A stretch of 64,000 nt of DNA. Origin: Rotaria macrura (Eukaryota > Rotifera > Eurotatoria > Philodinida > Philodinidae). The notes under the pieces were generated by a model that saw nothing but the letters and a program-made list of their open reading frames with translations, had not been told where the DNA came from and did no database searches. The position numbers and the translations under genes were made by a program. Each line of letters begins with the position of its first letter. The stretch's first letter is position 1. The stretch lies in assembly GCA_900239685.1 (NCBI GenBank), contig OENT01000003.1, forward strand, positions 248,001 to 312,000. Reading direction: 5' to 3'. This document shows, piece after piece, positions 12,549 to 24,939 of the stretch.

Positions 12549-15500
12549 ATGTCTTCCACTAAGAAACGAAAAGCCAATGAAGACAACGATGCGTCATCAT
12601 CAAAACTACATAGCAAAAGTAAGCTTTTACAGTGTTGAATTTGATTTAGAATGTTCTGGAAATCGTAGACTTTCAAAGTTTAGACAAAATCTTAAAGTTA
12701 TACTAATGAGAGTTCTCGGATAGACGAGTTTTTCTCCTATCTTAAATGTCTGAGTTTCTCTGTCAACTCTTCGATAAATTGGTAGCGAATTCAAATTGAA
12801 CCGATGTTGCGAAAAATCGTCTTTTTCGCTCGTTTGTCAGCATCTAGTGAGTTACAAACACATGTGTCATGTGACGACAATGCTAGCACCATTAGAATAG
12901 ACTTTTAACTAATAATGCATAAATGCTGATGCTTCTGAATTAATATCAATGACATCAAGACTATTTTTCATTCTTTCTCTAATTGTCATAACGTTTACCT
13001 GTTATTTACAAGAATAAAAGTCTTTTCGAATGATCTATGAACTCTGCTACACATCAAATATTGAAGATGCTTTTATAAAAAAAAAGAAGATACTTCTAAA
13101 ATGAAAGGATTGAATGTTTACTACACTAAAAACGAGTCTTTTTTCCATTATAACTTTGATCAAACCACTTACCCATATTAAGAACAACAGATAACAGCTC
13201 ATGACTATTCACTTTTGTTTTCTTCACAATGATTTTATTTCAAGTAGTTTGATCTTTTAAAATACAGACTACAAAAACGAATTCAACTGTCAAATGAATT
13301 CTTTTTCTTAGCGTCGAAATATTAAAAGTTCTAACATTACATAAGAAGATGAATTTCTCATTCTAATGATTGTAGATATTCTAGATCAATTTTTGTATCT
13401 TCTCATTTATTGTTCATTTAGAAAATCGACCATTGATCGATAATAATCAGAGTGCAGTTCAAACTTCGGACTCTGTGACTAGTCATACACATTACTCACC
13501 GCATGCATCAGTCAGTAAACCTTCATCATCTGCCGATATTGTACCTATCTGGAGTCCAATGGGCAGTCTTAATTCATCATTCTCATCAACATCATCTCAT
13601 TCTGACTATGATTCTACATCATCACTTTATGGGTCTGATTCACGGAGTAATAGTGTTCTGACAACGACTACAGATCAATCGTCGATGGTTTATAATCCTA
13701 ATCATCAAACAGATAAACAAGAAGAACATCGTACTAAAAGAAAACTATCACCTTCATTAAATGGTACACCTGTAAAGAAAACATTACCTAGTGATGGGAT
13801 ATCAACATTGCCAACTCCACCGCCATCCATTGAATACTCAGACATTGCAACTAAATTGATGGTAAAACGATCGTAGACTATTTCGATCAATCGATTATAG
13901 TTTTACATTCTATTTAGAGCAAAATGGGTTATGATAAAAGTCGTGGCATCGGTCTGAATGCTAAAGGTCCAACGAAATTAATTGAAGAAAGTAAACAAAA
14001 AGGACGACGTGGTCTTGGTTTTACGTATAAAGAATTTAATGATGAAGCAGTTGTGTGGGACTTCGACAATGATCCTGTAATCCTATTTTGTCATCGTATT
14101 TTCATTCATGTCACATTTGACTTTTGTAGGCTCCTGTACAAGAAGATGTTCAATGGTGTCCACCTTCTGATCATGTCGAAGCTGCGTTAGATCTTGATGA
14201 AATGCGTGGATGGATTAAACTTGGATCAGTACAGATAAAATGAACATCTTCTTATAGAATAATGAATATAGTTTTACTTTTAAATGTAGAAAAAAAAAGT
14301 AATCGATGATGAAATTGAATTTTGTGATGAAAACATTCTTCGAGATATGCTGCAAGGAAAAGTAAATCGCATCTAATACAACAGAAAATAATGTCAAAAT
14401 ATCTCTCCCACAACATTCTTGCTTTAGACTGTATTCGATGAATTGCCACAAAAAGAAATGGAAGAGGCTCGAGCACGAAGTAACGTCTATGAAACGATAG
14501 GGCAGTCAATTTTTCTGAATCGGTATCGTATCAAGCATAAATTATTTTTTGAATCATTGTATTCTTACATGAAATAGAGCCGCTGTCAAAATGGCTAATA
14601 TTGATTCTGTTTTCGGACGAATGTTTACTGATCCTAAAACTCCTGACAATGAAGTAAGTCTGTGTGTTTTTAACATCGATGCTAAACTGTTAAATTCCAT
14701 GTAGCGATCGCTTGTTCATCCTGATGAGCCATTTTATTTTGCCGACGTCTGTGCTGGTCCTGGTGGTTTTAGTGAATATATTTTATGGAAACGACAATGG
14801 CGTACAAAAGGTAAATGTCATTATTCATCATTTTCGTTAAAAAGTAATCTTACGAAAGGTTGAAGTGTATGGAATAGACATTTATAGTTGTTTATTGTTA
14901 TTCAAATAACAGATAGAATTCTAAAGCATGTGGCATGATAAACAAACGAATCATAAAATTAAAAATCAATCGAAGATACCTGAGTAGTACCTATTTTTCA
15001 CATATAGACATGCTAACAGCACTTGGTCAGATGCTAGGCTAACTGATGACAACCGAAGTTGTCGATAAATGATCACGTTCCTTATGTGCATAACATTCTC
15101 CCAAGTTAATCAAGAATTAAGTATGCGAATCGTTTTGAAGTCAAGGCATACCTTTATCACCGATAGGAAATATTATATCATCGTCAACATATGGATCATA
15201 TAGAACTTGAACTGGGTGCTTTTCTAATTCGAATGTTTTTATTTGTTTCAGGATTTGGTTTTACACTAAGAGGAAAGTCAGATTTTGCTCTTCAGAAATT
15301 TCTTGTCGGTACACCTGAAACATTCGATACATACTATGGCGTGAAAGATATTGAAGGAGATGGTGATATATTTAAATGTGAAAATATCGATGCTTTACAA
15401 AATTATGTTAATAAATGTACGAAATCTAGTGGTTTACATGTGGTAATGGCTGATGGTGTAAGTTCTTAGGATGAACAAATCAATGAAGTCACTTTTTACT

Positions 15501-18500
15501 TGCCTATATAGGGATTTTCTGTCGAAGGAGAAGAAAATATTCAAGAAATCCTAAGTAAACAATTGTATTTATGTCAATTTCTAACTGCCTTGTCAATTCT
15601 TCGACCAGGTTAAAACAAAAACGAATAATTATGTGTATCTAATTTCATTATTTTTCTTGTTTTTCTTTTCATAGGTGGTCATTTTGTGTGCAAACTATTT
15701 GATCTATTTACTCCATTCAGCGTGGGACTTGTTTACTTAATGTATCGTACATTCAATAAAATATCAATTCATAAACCAGTTACAAGTCGACCAGCAAATT
15801 CGGAACGGTAATAATAATATACGAGATTTTTCTTTCGACGCTGAAGGCAACATGAATATTTTTGCTTTTCTAGATATATCATTTGTAAAGGTCTTCGTGG
15901 AAGTGTTCGTGATATTGTTCGCACCTATATGTATGAAATAAATATTCTCCTAAATAAATATCGAGTTGATTCTGAGCCTGTCGATGTTCAATCGATTGTT
16001 CCGATGAATATTTTAAAAGAAAATGTTCAATTCTATGAATATATTCGAAATTCCAATAATGAGTAAGTATGAATGTCTATCGTGAGTGCACATGCTTAAT
16101 TATGTACGATTTGTTTTAGATTAGGTGAAGGTCAAATAAGAAATTTAAAAAAAATTCGGGCGTTCGTTAGTAATGCATCTTTGAAAGATCCTCGACAACA
16201 TGAAATTCGTACACAATGTCTTCAATCATGGGAGGTTCGCTTTATTTTTCTTATGACTAAAACTAAGAAAATAAAAGGAAAACTTTGATTTTCAAGTTAC
16301 CGGATGAACCACGACAAAAACCAAAAAGATTAATGTATAATGACATTCAACATGAGCTCTTCTTTGCAGTAAATAACTTCATTTCTTTTTTTTTATCTGA
16401 GTTTCATGTGCTATCACAATTTTATTTAGCTTGGCAATGGTATCGAAAATATTCTTTGTAATACACCAAATCTATTTAAAAACTCTGTTCTTGGTCAACA
16501 TCACATACAATCTTTATTTGATTATCGATGTACATATTCGTTAGGTGATCCTGTTCTACTTTTATCATGTGGAGTACGTTGACCATGATCATGTGGTCTT
16601 AGTAATTTATCCTATAAATGGAGCCTTTTCTTTTCAATCTAGAGAAGTTCAGTTTTCTCGATGGAATTAACAAAAAAAAATAAATATTGGAGTTCATTAG
16701 AACGAACACCATTTAAAATTGAACTGCCGCCATACACTTTATTACTTGCTGAGCGCGTGCAAGAACAATTCTCTGATGTAAAATTTACTCTCTCTTTCAC
16801 AACAACACGATACAAAGATTTTTTTTTTGTAGGGCAGAAATAAACGTCAACGACCAGCAATTTACGTAATTGATGCGTATTTTATTGCACATGAGAATAT
16901 GCTTCTTCAAAGTGGACGACCAACGGTTTTTATGGATCGGTAGACGTGATCATTTTTAAAGAGAGAATACTTATTTATTTAGTTATTTATGAAATTTAGA
17001 TACCCGTCGTTAAAATTATTTGAAAAAGCAATTAATAAACCAGCTCGTACTGATCTCGTACCTATTCGGATCCACGAACAATATCGTTTGGAGAAGATGG
17101 ATGTACAATTTGAAAAGTAAGTTTTATGAGAACAATCAGTTTGCTTTTATTTTCAACGACATAAATTTACATCGACAAATGTAGAATATTCATTGATTCT
17201 GACAGAGTTTTAAGTTTTAGTTGAAATTGTATGAAAATATTCTATCCTGAATATTATTGACTTTTCGACATGATGATTTCGATGTTTTGAATATGTATGA
17301 TGAATCTATAAGATGTTACATAGTATCATAAATACACGTAATCCTTTACAGAATGTGTTCGAATTCAAGATATTGAATTCTAATTATAAGAACAAAATCT
17401 AGTTGATTATCCAACCGATAACTATCAAAATTAAGGATAGCTTCTGCATGATTTCACACAATTTGATTTTTCAAATATAGGAACTTAACTTCTCAATCTA
17501 GTAAAACACACTCTTTGGACATTCGTTTTTCAAAAATTCAGAACTATTATAGGAATATCTAAATGAAAATATGTCTTGTTCTCTGAAGAATTCTCCAAAT
17601 TAGTTCTGTACTACTAAAATTCTATAATCGAGTTTTAATATCTGTAACTTTATTTTTCTTGCTGAAAAATAAATTTTGTATCAGAAATCACCAAAACAAA
17701 ATGGGTTCAATAGATTATCAGAAGAGATTTATTTTCTAATGTTTAAGCTATAATTCATTGAAAATTTACTTTGCTCAGTATGTTCTGGACTAAGAGGATA
17801 AACACGATCGAATTGTGTAAATTACAAACATATATGAAGATTTTCTTTGATATATTTCACGTTCACGTCGAATTTTGCATCTATTATTCAAATAAAACTT
17901 AGCTAGAATACTTTTTTCATTTAAAATTTCGAATATTATTTAATAAGTGCTGACAATTTCCTCGTTTTTGTTAAATAAAGCATTAATATAATTCTTTTTC
18001 TAGGCTATGTACGTCGGAATCATTGAATCACATTGACAATCAACAGTTATGGTTTACAAATAATGAAATTGAAAGCAAACCACGTGCGCTAATTCGTGGT
18101 TTATGGATATTTAAATTTGTTCAACGTAATCATGAATTTTATTTTATTTTCTCTCTCCTCTCTCTACGATACATACGTTTTCTTCAATATAGATCCGTGG
18201 ACAATTTTATTAAGTAAAACTCAACAAACAAAATATTTTCATAATCAAATGCATCGGACATCAATACCCTCTGCTCCAAGTGATTCTTCTCACGTAGCTT
18301 CATTACGGTAAGTTATTAATTGTTGGATTCATTTCTTATGATTCTTCTGTTGTTCATTACATCTATATGTATGTATTTATATTTGAGATCAATGCTTGAG
18401 CACAGCTTCTATTGGGATTTTAATAGCCGTGATGATACTGTACTAAAGTCAACTTTTATCTCATTTATTCAAGAAAAAAATCAAGAAATACAATCACAAC

Positions 18501-18541
18501 AACGTATTACACAGCATAGAACTACTAGTGGCAATAACTAA
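12549..18541 (+). CDS. CMTR1: Cap-specific mRNA 2'-O-methyltransferase 1 (CMTR1, FTSJ domain)
   Basis: Twenty-one exons, all in phase: 12549-12618, 13422-13861, 13918-14076, 14130-14228, 14290-14361, 14428-14522, 14578-14653, 14705-14810, 15252-15457, 15512-15608, 15675-15807, 15874-16062, 16120-16234, 16297-16368, 16430-16573, 16643-16777, 16833-16939, 17000-17116, 18004-18125, 18193-18307, 18388-18541 (940 aa; human 835). The nuclear enzyme methylates the 2'-O of the first transcribed nucleotide of capped mRNA. Order: basic start (KKRKA), Ser-rich linker, G-patch ([15 protein letters not shown]...GRRGLGF), Rossmann methyltransferase with SAM loop [12 protein letters not shown], catalytic Lys in RAAVKMAN, Asp in MADGGFSVEG, Lys in [24 protein letters not shown], then a guanylyltransferase-like region and a C-terminal PWTI segment where the WW domain should be, poorly conserved. 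The 887-bp intron 17117-18003 is exceptional; most others are 50-70 bp. Confidence 0.96.
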
Positions 18542-18923
18542 CAAACAAATATACTATTATGTTTGACTTTGTTTTACTGATGATCAGAAGACTATTCGTG
18601 ATACGTGTATTATTTCTTTCGTTCCGATATATTTGGTCTGTGTATATTTTTCGTTTAAATTCGTTAAGCGATTAGAGAAAGACATAACCGAAAGAATTCA
18701 TTTAAAATTATTATTAAAGATCTTTGCGCTGTTCGCATTTCTTGCTTTTGTGTATAAGTTATGTTTATGATAACTGAGAAAATTCTGTGTGTGTGTGTGT
18801 GTTTGCCGAAGATTGAGATGTAAAGCCGGTACTATTTGTTTTGGAACGAAGCAATGCTGTACGACTGTACGTACCTGATCTTAATATGTTTCTTTTTTTG
18901 TGTTTTTGCCTTCGAAAAAAAAC

Positions 18924-18929
18924 AATAAA
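18924..18929 (+). terminator. Poly(A) signal of CMTR1
   Basis: AATAAA 383 bp after the stop codon, preceded by A-rich sequence and a TG dinucleotide run at 18786-18802 within the presumed 3' UTR. Confidence 0.5.
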
Positions 18930-19059
18930 TATATCTTGTGCTGTTCAAAAACACATTATTGATCGAGTGAATTTAGACCTTCGATTTCTTCGATATTAAG
19001 CATTTAATCAAGCGTAATGCTTATGTCAATTAGTGTTGAATTAAGACAGATCTTTTTTT

Positions 19060-19598
19060 TGTGTACTCAAAAAGTGAGTACACTACTAAAATCGGTCAGT
19101 GTGTCCGTCCGGCCGTCCGTCCGTCCGTTTATTCGATAACTTTTCACAATTACATTCGATTGAGTTGAAATTTTGTGCACAGAATTGTCTCATCAATATC
19201 TAGGTCAAGTTCGAAGATGAGAAGGATCCGTCGAGAAATGGCTGAGTTATTGAAAAAATTGTCATTTTTCACCAAACAATCCCTGAGGTAGGGTACAGGG
19301 ATTTTTTCAAAAAAAACTTTTTTCTCAGAATTATCCACAACGTATATAAATCGACTCAGTTTTTAACGCTGATTCAGAATCTGATATTAGTTTTGAACCA
19401 AATCGAGCTTTCTAACAGAACATTGGCTGCAAAAAGGTCTAAAATGCACAAGAAAACTGCATCTAGAAATGAAATTGCCTAAATATGTCTGAGATGATCA
19501 GTAGTTTTGGAGTTTCCCAAAAAGGTTTTCCAAGATACTTCATCCGTGCACACATTCTAGGATGACTGATTTGTCTCATTCACTTTTTGAAGTACACA
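19060..19598. mobile_element. MITE-like element with terminal inverted repeats
   Basis: Left end TGTGTACTCAAAAAGTG (19060-19076) and right end CACTTTTTGAAGTACACA (19581-19598) are inverted copies differing by one inserted base. The left end also carries a hairpin of its own, GTGTACTC / GAGTACAC (19061-19083). Inside are a CCGT-type microsatellite (about 19107-19129) and no intact protein gene. The size of about 540 bp suits a non-autonomous DNA transposon. I do not see an obvious target-site duplication. Confidence 0.55.
19107..19129. repeat. GTCC/CCGT tetranucleotide repeat
   Basis: Tandem GTCC units with one CCGG interruption inside the inverted-repeat element; conspicuously GC-rich compared with its surroundings. 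Confidence 0.7.
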
Positions 19599-20695
19599 TA
19601 ACTCTCGGGCATAAGTCCGAAGTTTCCGCATTTATTCTAAACTATGGTCTTGTTCTACTATTCTTGAAAATTTGTACAGAAAGAGATAGCCTTGACTGAT
19701 AGTTTCAAACTTTCTAGAAATTTATTTGATATTGTCATACACATGAGAATAAATAGTTTGGCGACTCATTGTCCATCGAAAAAATGATAAATAGTGACAA
19801 TCAGCGAATAAAGCCTTTCTTTCATGGCAATTAGAATGAAAAAGAAATCATACATAACTTGTATGGTTGAGTTTTCAATCGGTAGCAATCCAGTTGCCGT
19901 TTAGCAAATTTCCTTCTCACTATTCAAAAGAGGTTTCATACCCAATAGCACGTTGATGTCCTGAATCGTGTTTTTATTTCACTATGTTCCCTACTTTACT
20001 TTGTTTGGAATCAGAGCGCTACACATACTTGTGCACCTATTTTGAATAATCGTAATTTTTTTTCAATTAACCAGTTTGGGTCACAAGTCCTAGAGAAGAA
20101 ACCAGCGAAAAGAAAATCACCTGAAGGATAAGTAGGTTACGTTACTGATTTTCTACAACACCTATTATACGTGTGTTTACTTTCAGTATTTTCACAATAA
20201 TACAAGATAACTGGTGTTAATAGAACGACACTTTAAGATATAAAAAAAACTTTAGATTTTAATTGAGTTGTTGTGAATTATTTTTGAAATGATCTCAACA
20301 TCGATACTATGACAGCATAGTTTGATAGTTGAAAAACTAGTTCCTTGTTTGACATAACATCAGGCAGAACACGTAGTAGCCCTGTTTTTCTCTTTCGTCT
20401 TTTTACGATACCATGTTTGAATTTTTCTTATTTGTATACATATTTCAAATCATCTTCGATACATGTCTCGTTATTAGTTAAATTTTTCATTTAAATGACA
20501 AATTCTGCGCCTCTTTAACTCGAGCACCTGAATATCGATGGATCAGCCAAATAGAATTCGTTGGCAAAAGAATATTTTTAAGACGAAGTCTTTATCAGAA
20601 GCAAAAAAGAATGGATGTTCTGTATCTTTATTACACAACAGTCCCTTAAATTTATTCGTACGCAACAAAATATTCATCAAAATCTGTAGATGGTT

Positions 20696-21646
20696 CTATT
20701 TACAATAACGATCGGATTTCATTTTTTCACGTCTATCGAGTAATGCTTCATGTAATAAACCAGAGCTTTTAGCATTGATCAATTCATTAGCATCACCTGG
20801 ATTAATACGTAATTTTTTATCTTGAAACTTTTGAAACTTTTTAACATAATTTATTTCTGTATCTTGAATAGAACCTTGCTCTTCAACTGGTAATTCTTTT
20901 TGTCGTCGATCTTTCTCAAGCAGACGTTTAGCATTTGATCTTATGTGTATGAAATTTGCTTCCGTTGCACTATCATCCAAAGCAACGAGATCACCTTCAT
21001 CATTAAATCGAATAAACTTGTTGTTACTGGCTGACAATGCTAAATTTCCATTTTCAAAAACTGGTTCAAAATGTTCACGCATGCCAATAGCATCTAGACA
21101 AATATAAGAACAACAAACTAAATATGAAGAAAACTGTTCTATCTCTGAATTCTCAATATACCTGAGCGACCAATGACTAAACCATTTTTGTTGATGGCCA
21201 AATATTTGCCAAAACCAGATTTTAATGCAATTTTATTTTCTGATATTCGGATAGCTGTAAGAATTTGCTGTTGTTCAGGTCCTTCACCAAATGGACGTGT
21301 TGGACCAACACAAAATAGACCATTATCTAATGAATGAACATAACTATTTGTACTGAATTCAATAGCAAGATTGCCATTGATTTCATGAAATTTCTCTACT
21401 TTCCACCAACCGCCATGTCTACAAGGAAAATAGAAATCATTAAATATCTTCTGTTCTTCTGTTTTTTGATACATCAGTGAGACAATCTTACTGAACATAG
21501 TCTTGTTCACCATCATCTTCATCATTATCAACAAATGATTTGTGTTTCTTTGATGATGATGACGAGTGTTTCTTTCGTTTCTTTGTATGTGAAGAATCAT
21601 CATTGACACCTTTCAAATTAAGTTTTCCACCGCGTACTGTATACAT
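20696..21646 (-). CDS. FRG1: FRG1 homologue (actin-bundling / RNA-processing protein)
   Basis: Three exons in minus-strand order, 21646-21492, 21418-21162, 21093-20696 (269 aa; human FRG1 258). FRG1 is a nuclear and nucleolar protein with a fascin-like beta-trefoil domain, linked to RNA processing and F-actin bundling. Features: basic Lys/Ser-rich N-terminus (HTKKRKKHSSSSKKHK) likely holding the nuclear signals, WWKV, YVHSLDNGLFCVGP, IALKSGFGKYLAINKNGLV, the junction GRS|DAIGMREHFEPVF, EINYVKKFQKFQDKKL, and the hallmark C-terminal block LLHEALLDRREKMKSDRYCK. The ATG is directly preceded by TTTTTCAG. The FARSA stop codon lies only 133 bp upstream on the same strand. Confidence 0.95.
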
Positions 21647-21658
21647 CTGAAAAACAAC
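21647..21658 (-). promoter_or_regulatory. Candidate trans-splice acceptor before FRG1
   Basis: On the minus strand GTTGTTTTTCAG ends immediately before the FRG1 ATG at 21646. No upstream FRG1 exon is visible in the 133 bp before the FARSA stop, and this gap has no AATAAA. Confidence 0.45.
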
Positions 21659-21779
21659 AAAAATTATTGTCTATTTTTCTTCTCCCACATTTTCTTCGTT
21701 GCTTCCTCCTTCAAACAAAAGACAGCAGAGTTTAATATTAGTATGACAATAAAATGATATAAATATCAAAAAATCTCTT

Positions 21780-24700
21780 TTATTCTTCATTTGCTGCAGC
21801 AATAACACGGCAAAGTGGATTTTGTTGACACATTTCTAAATCAACTTTTGGTCCAATTAAACTACGAATATTATTGATACCATATAAAATCATAGTTGGC
21901 CTGTAAAATGCAAACAAATTCAACATATGAATTTTTCAAACAGAATATTGAGTTCGAATCTTACCGTTCGAGTGAAAGACCCCAGGCTATGACAGATACA
22001 TCTTCGGGAAGACCCATCGGAAGCAACATTTCAGGACGGAACATTCCTGAATTTCCAACTTCAATCCATCTTTTTAAACCTAAAATTTCCACATTGATCA
22101 TCGATAATAACTAAAAAAAGACGACAACAATGTAAATACCTTCATGATAACTAAATATCTCCATGGATGGTTCCGTATATGGGTTGTAAGCTGGTTTGAA
22201 CCGAAGTTTAGTCATACCTATTCAAAGTTGTTGTTTTTTATTTTGAATTAGAGGCATCAAATGAAATCATTTCTTTCTCTTTACCAAGCTTGCGAAAGAA
22301 TTCATAAAGAACACCAATAAGATCGCCTAATGTCAAATTATAATCAGCAATTAAACCTTCTATTTGATGAAATTCAGCTAAGTGTGTTGCATCAAGATTT
22401 TCATTTCGAAAAACCTTGTCGATGGAAAAATATTTTGCCGGTTTGAATGTTTTCTAATCATTCAACGATGAAGCAATAGCCATGTTTTCGCAATAAAAGT
22501 TGACATTCTTAACCTACCTCTTGTGCCAATTTATAGAGCATTCTTGTGCTAACAGCAGTTGTATGTGTACGTAAAACATTCTTTTGTGCTTCTTCAAGTT
22601 GCCAATCATATTGATAACCTATGGAACCGAAAGCGCCAGTTGAATGAACTTGTTTGACTTTTTCAACATAATCTTGAGGAAGTTTGGTTGTTACAGCTGG
22701 ATCTGACAAGAAAAACGTATCTTGTGCATCACGTGCTGGATGTTTTTGTGGAGTGAACAGAGCATCGAAATTCCAGAAACTATTTTCAACAAAATTATTT
22801 GTTGGCATTTCTGTAAACCTACGTGTGACACGAAGACGGTGGAATATATTTAGTTTAATATCTTGTTTAATTTTGATAGGTTTACCCCATTTCAAGAAAT
22901 ATTTGTCGATATTCAGTACGAACTTTTAATAATGGATGCAAACATCCGTAGGATGGCATCATTCCTTTGGCATTGAAATTATACTGTTTAAAATTCAGTG
23001 TTTTCCACGAGCCTCTAAAATACTTGTGGTATAATGAAAATAATATTGTTTTTTTTCAAATCCATTTCTTACGTTTGCAACATTTCAGCCGTCAATTCAG
23101 TTTCACCTTTCGATATGTTTGTCGAGAAATTGGTTGATCTTGTAACGATGAAATAATTGATAACACTATACAATCAAATAAGCAAGATTTTGCAATCTAA
23201 AGCAACTCAATTTAGTTCTTACAGATCTTCAACTAATTTTCTCTTCTTTAACTCCAGCACTTCTTTAGTATTCGCATCTGATAATTGTAATGATTGTATA
23301 CGTCGAAGTAATGTTTGCACTGTATCCTCAATCGTATCAACCTAAGCAAAACAAAATAAAAACATACAAGTCGATATGCAAGCGAGTTAAGATGTGTCAG
23401 ATAACCGCATCAAGATACAAATCCTGATGAATCAGAGGAAATCATTTGAAGAAATTCTCATCATTCACTTCATAACTCGTTTACCTTGCGTTTGACCATC
23501 GGTGGCTTCGATGCTTTGTCCACCACCAACCAGTTATTTGACATTGCTTTGCCGAAGCCAATGCTAGCATTCGGTAATTTCTAAAATTATGAAATTCATT
23601 TACAAATGACGCCATGTAGATTCGAACTCGAGAATCACTAGCATATGACTATTAGACTAATTTTCCGTGAAATTTGTTCTCTCTAAATGATATCTATAGT
23701 TCTTTTAAAAATACTATAAGAAGTAGGATTTGAATGACATTTTCTTGCGTTACGAGTAAACAGAAACAGACTCAACAGTTTCAAATTCCATTCTCTCAAT
23801 TAGAATTTATTTTCTTACGCATCATCTTCTAACATTCGGCTCTAAAAGAGTTTTGAATCTTTTTTCAACGACAGAGGCGAGTGTGCTTGTGAATTTCATA
23901 AAAGCCTCACAGTCGAACTGAATTTTTCTAAACTAGACAAATTAGTTGATCAGCAAAAGCAACCGAAATGATAGTTATTTCTACAAGCTCTAGCTATTGT
24001 GTAGATCATAGCGTTCTTTCTACTTGTGTCTGTCATCATATTTGGAAATTTTCAAGTCTCCTAACTATCAATAATTATACTGGAAATCACATGTTCACTT
24101 GAGGAATGATCCTGAATTAAACTGTTCAAAAAAGTATAAATATTGAATATTTCATTGATGCAACAAGTCTAGTGCATGATATCTTCCAACAAAGCTGAAG
24201 CATGCACAGCTTGTGTTTTTACACATAAAAGAAAGAACTAGTTTAAAAACATCCGCATTTTAGAGAAAATAGCGTGATGAAAGTCTAATCGATCAAAAAT
24301 GATGATCTAATCAGAGTCTCAACTAATCAATGCAATATATGCAAAGTTCATATCGTCACACTCGAAGTAAATTCACTCAAACAATGTACAACTAAGGTGA
24401 ATAATTTTATTTCAGCCGGGCCGTCGGATAGTATAACCAAAATAAGTGCTTACCATGAGTTCGGACTGCGCAATGCCATTATCCACAGGAACAGCTTGAA
24501 ATAAATTATATTCATAGCTTCCATTGATAATTAAGGTTTTTCCTTCATCCGTTGGAACGACTGATCGTGATGTGTGCTGTTCCATTTTGATTATCTATTC
24601 GACAAACATAAAAAAATGCCACAAGCTATCAAAGAATAGACTCTACTTACATCACCTATCGATTGAATACTACGAAAAGCACCAATGACAAGTTGATGAT

Positions 24701-24939
24701 CAATATTATGTTCATTCGCATATAACCATGTATTTAATTGATCATGTGTACTGAGATATTGAAGGAGATCATTTTGCAATGAAGCAGTAGAAGGCTTCTA
24801 AGGGAATAAAAATGTAGAGTATTCTTTTTGCAGTGTTCCATTTATTCATTTGAAAACTAATACTTTTAGAATGACTATTTTCAACTACCTTAGAGACTGA
24901 TGAAGATTCAGTGGCACTATTTTCTGCCTGATCAGCCAT
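21780..24939 (-). CDS. FARSA: Phenylalanine-tRNA ligase alpha subunit (cytosolic)
   Basis: Twelve exons in minus-strand order, 24939-24889, 24797-24651, 24594-24454, 23580-23485, 23341-23223, 23165-23073, 23014-22886, 22818-22518, 22453-22285, 22217-22140, 22079-21965, 21900-21780, all phase-consistent (519 aa; human 508). It is the catalytic subunit of the cytosolic heterotetramer that charges tRNA-Phe. The N-terminal winged-helix tRNA-binding region covers about residues 20-150 (LGxx core, [21 protein letters not shown]). The class II core has [38 protein letters not shown], the motif-2 segment [68 protein letters not shown] and motif 3 [11 protein letters not shown]. The 873-bp intron 23581-24453 is the outlier. 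Confidence 0.97.

Larger units (their letters stand above)
18542..20695. other. Intergenic between CMTR1 and FRG1, with a MITE-like element
   Basis: The convergent 3' ends of CMTR1 (+) and FRG1 (-) flank 2.15 kb without coding signal. It holds the CMTR1 3' UTR, an inverted-repeat element at 19060-19598 and, near 20651, the TTTATT that would be the FRG1 poly(A) signal on the minus strand. Confidence 0.6.
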
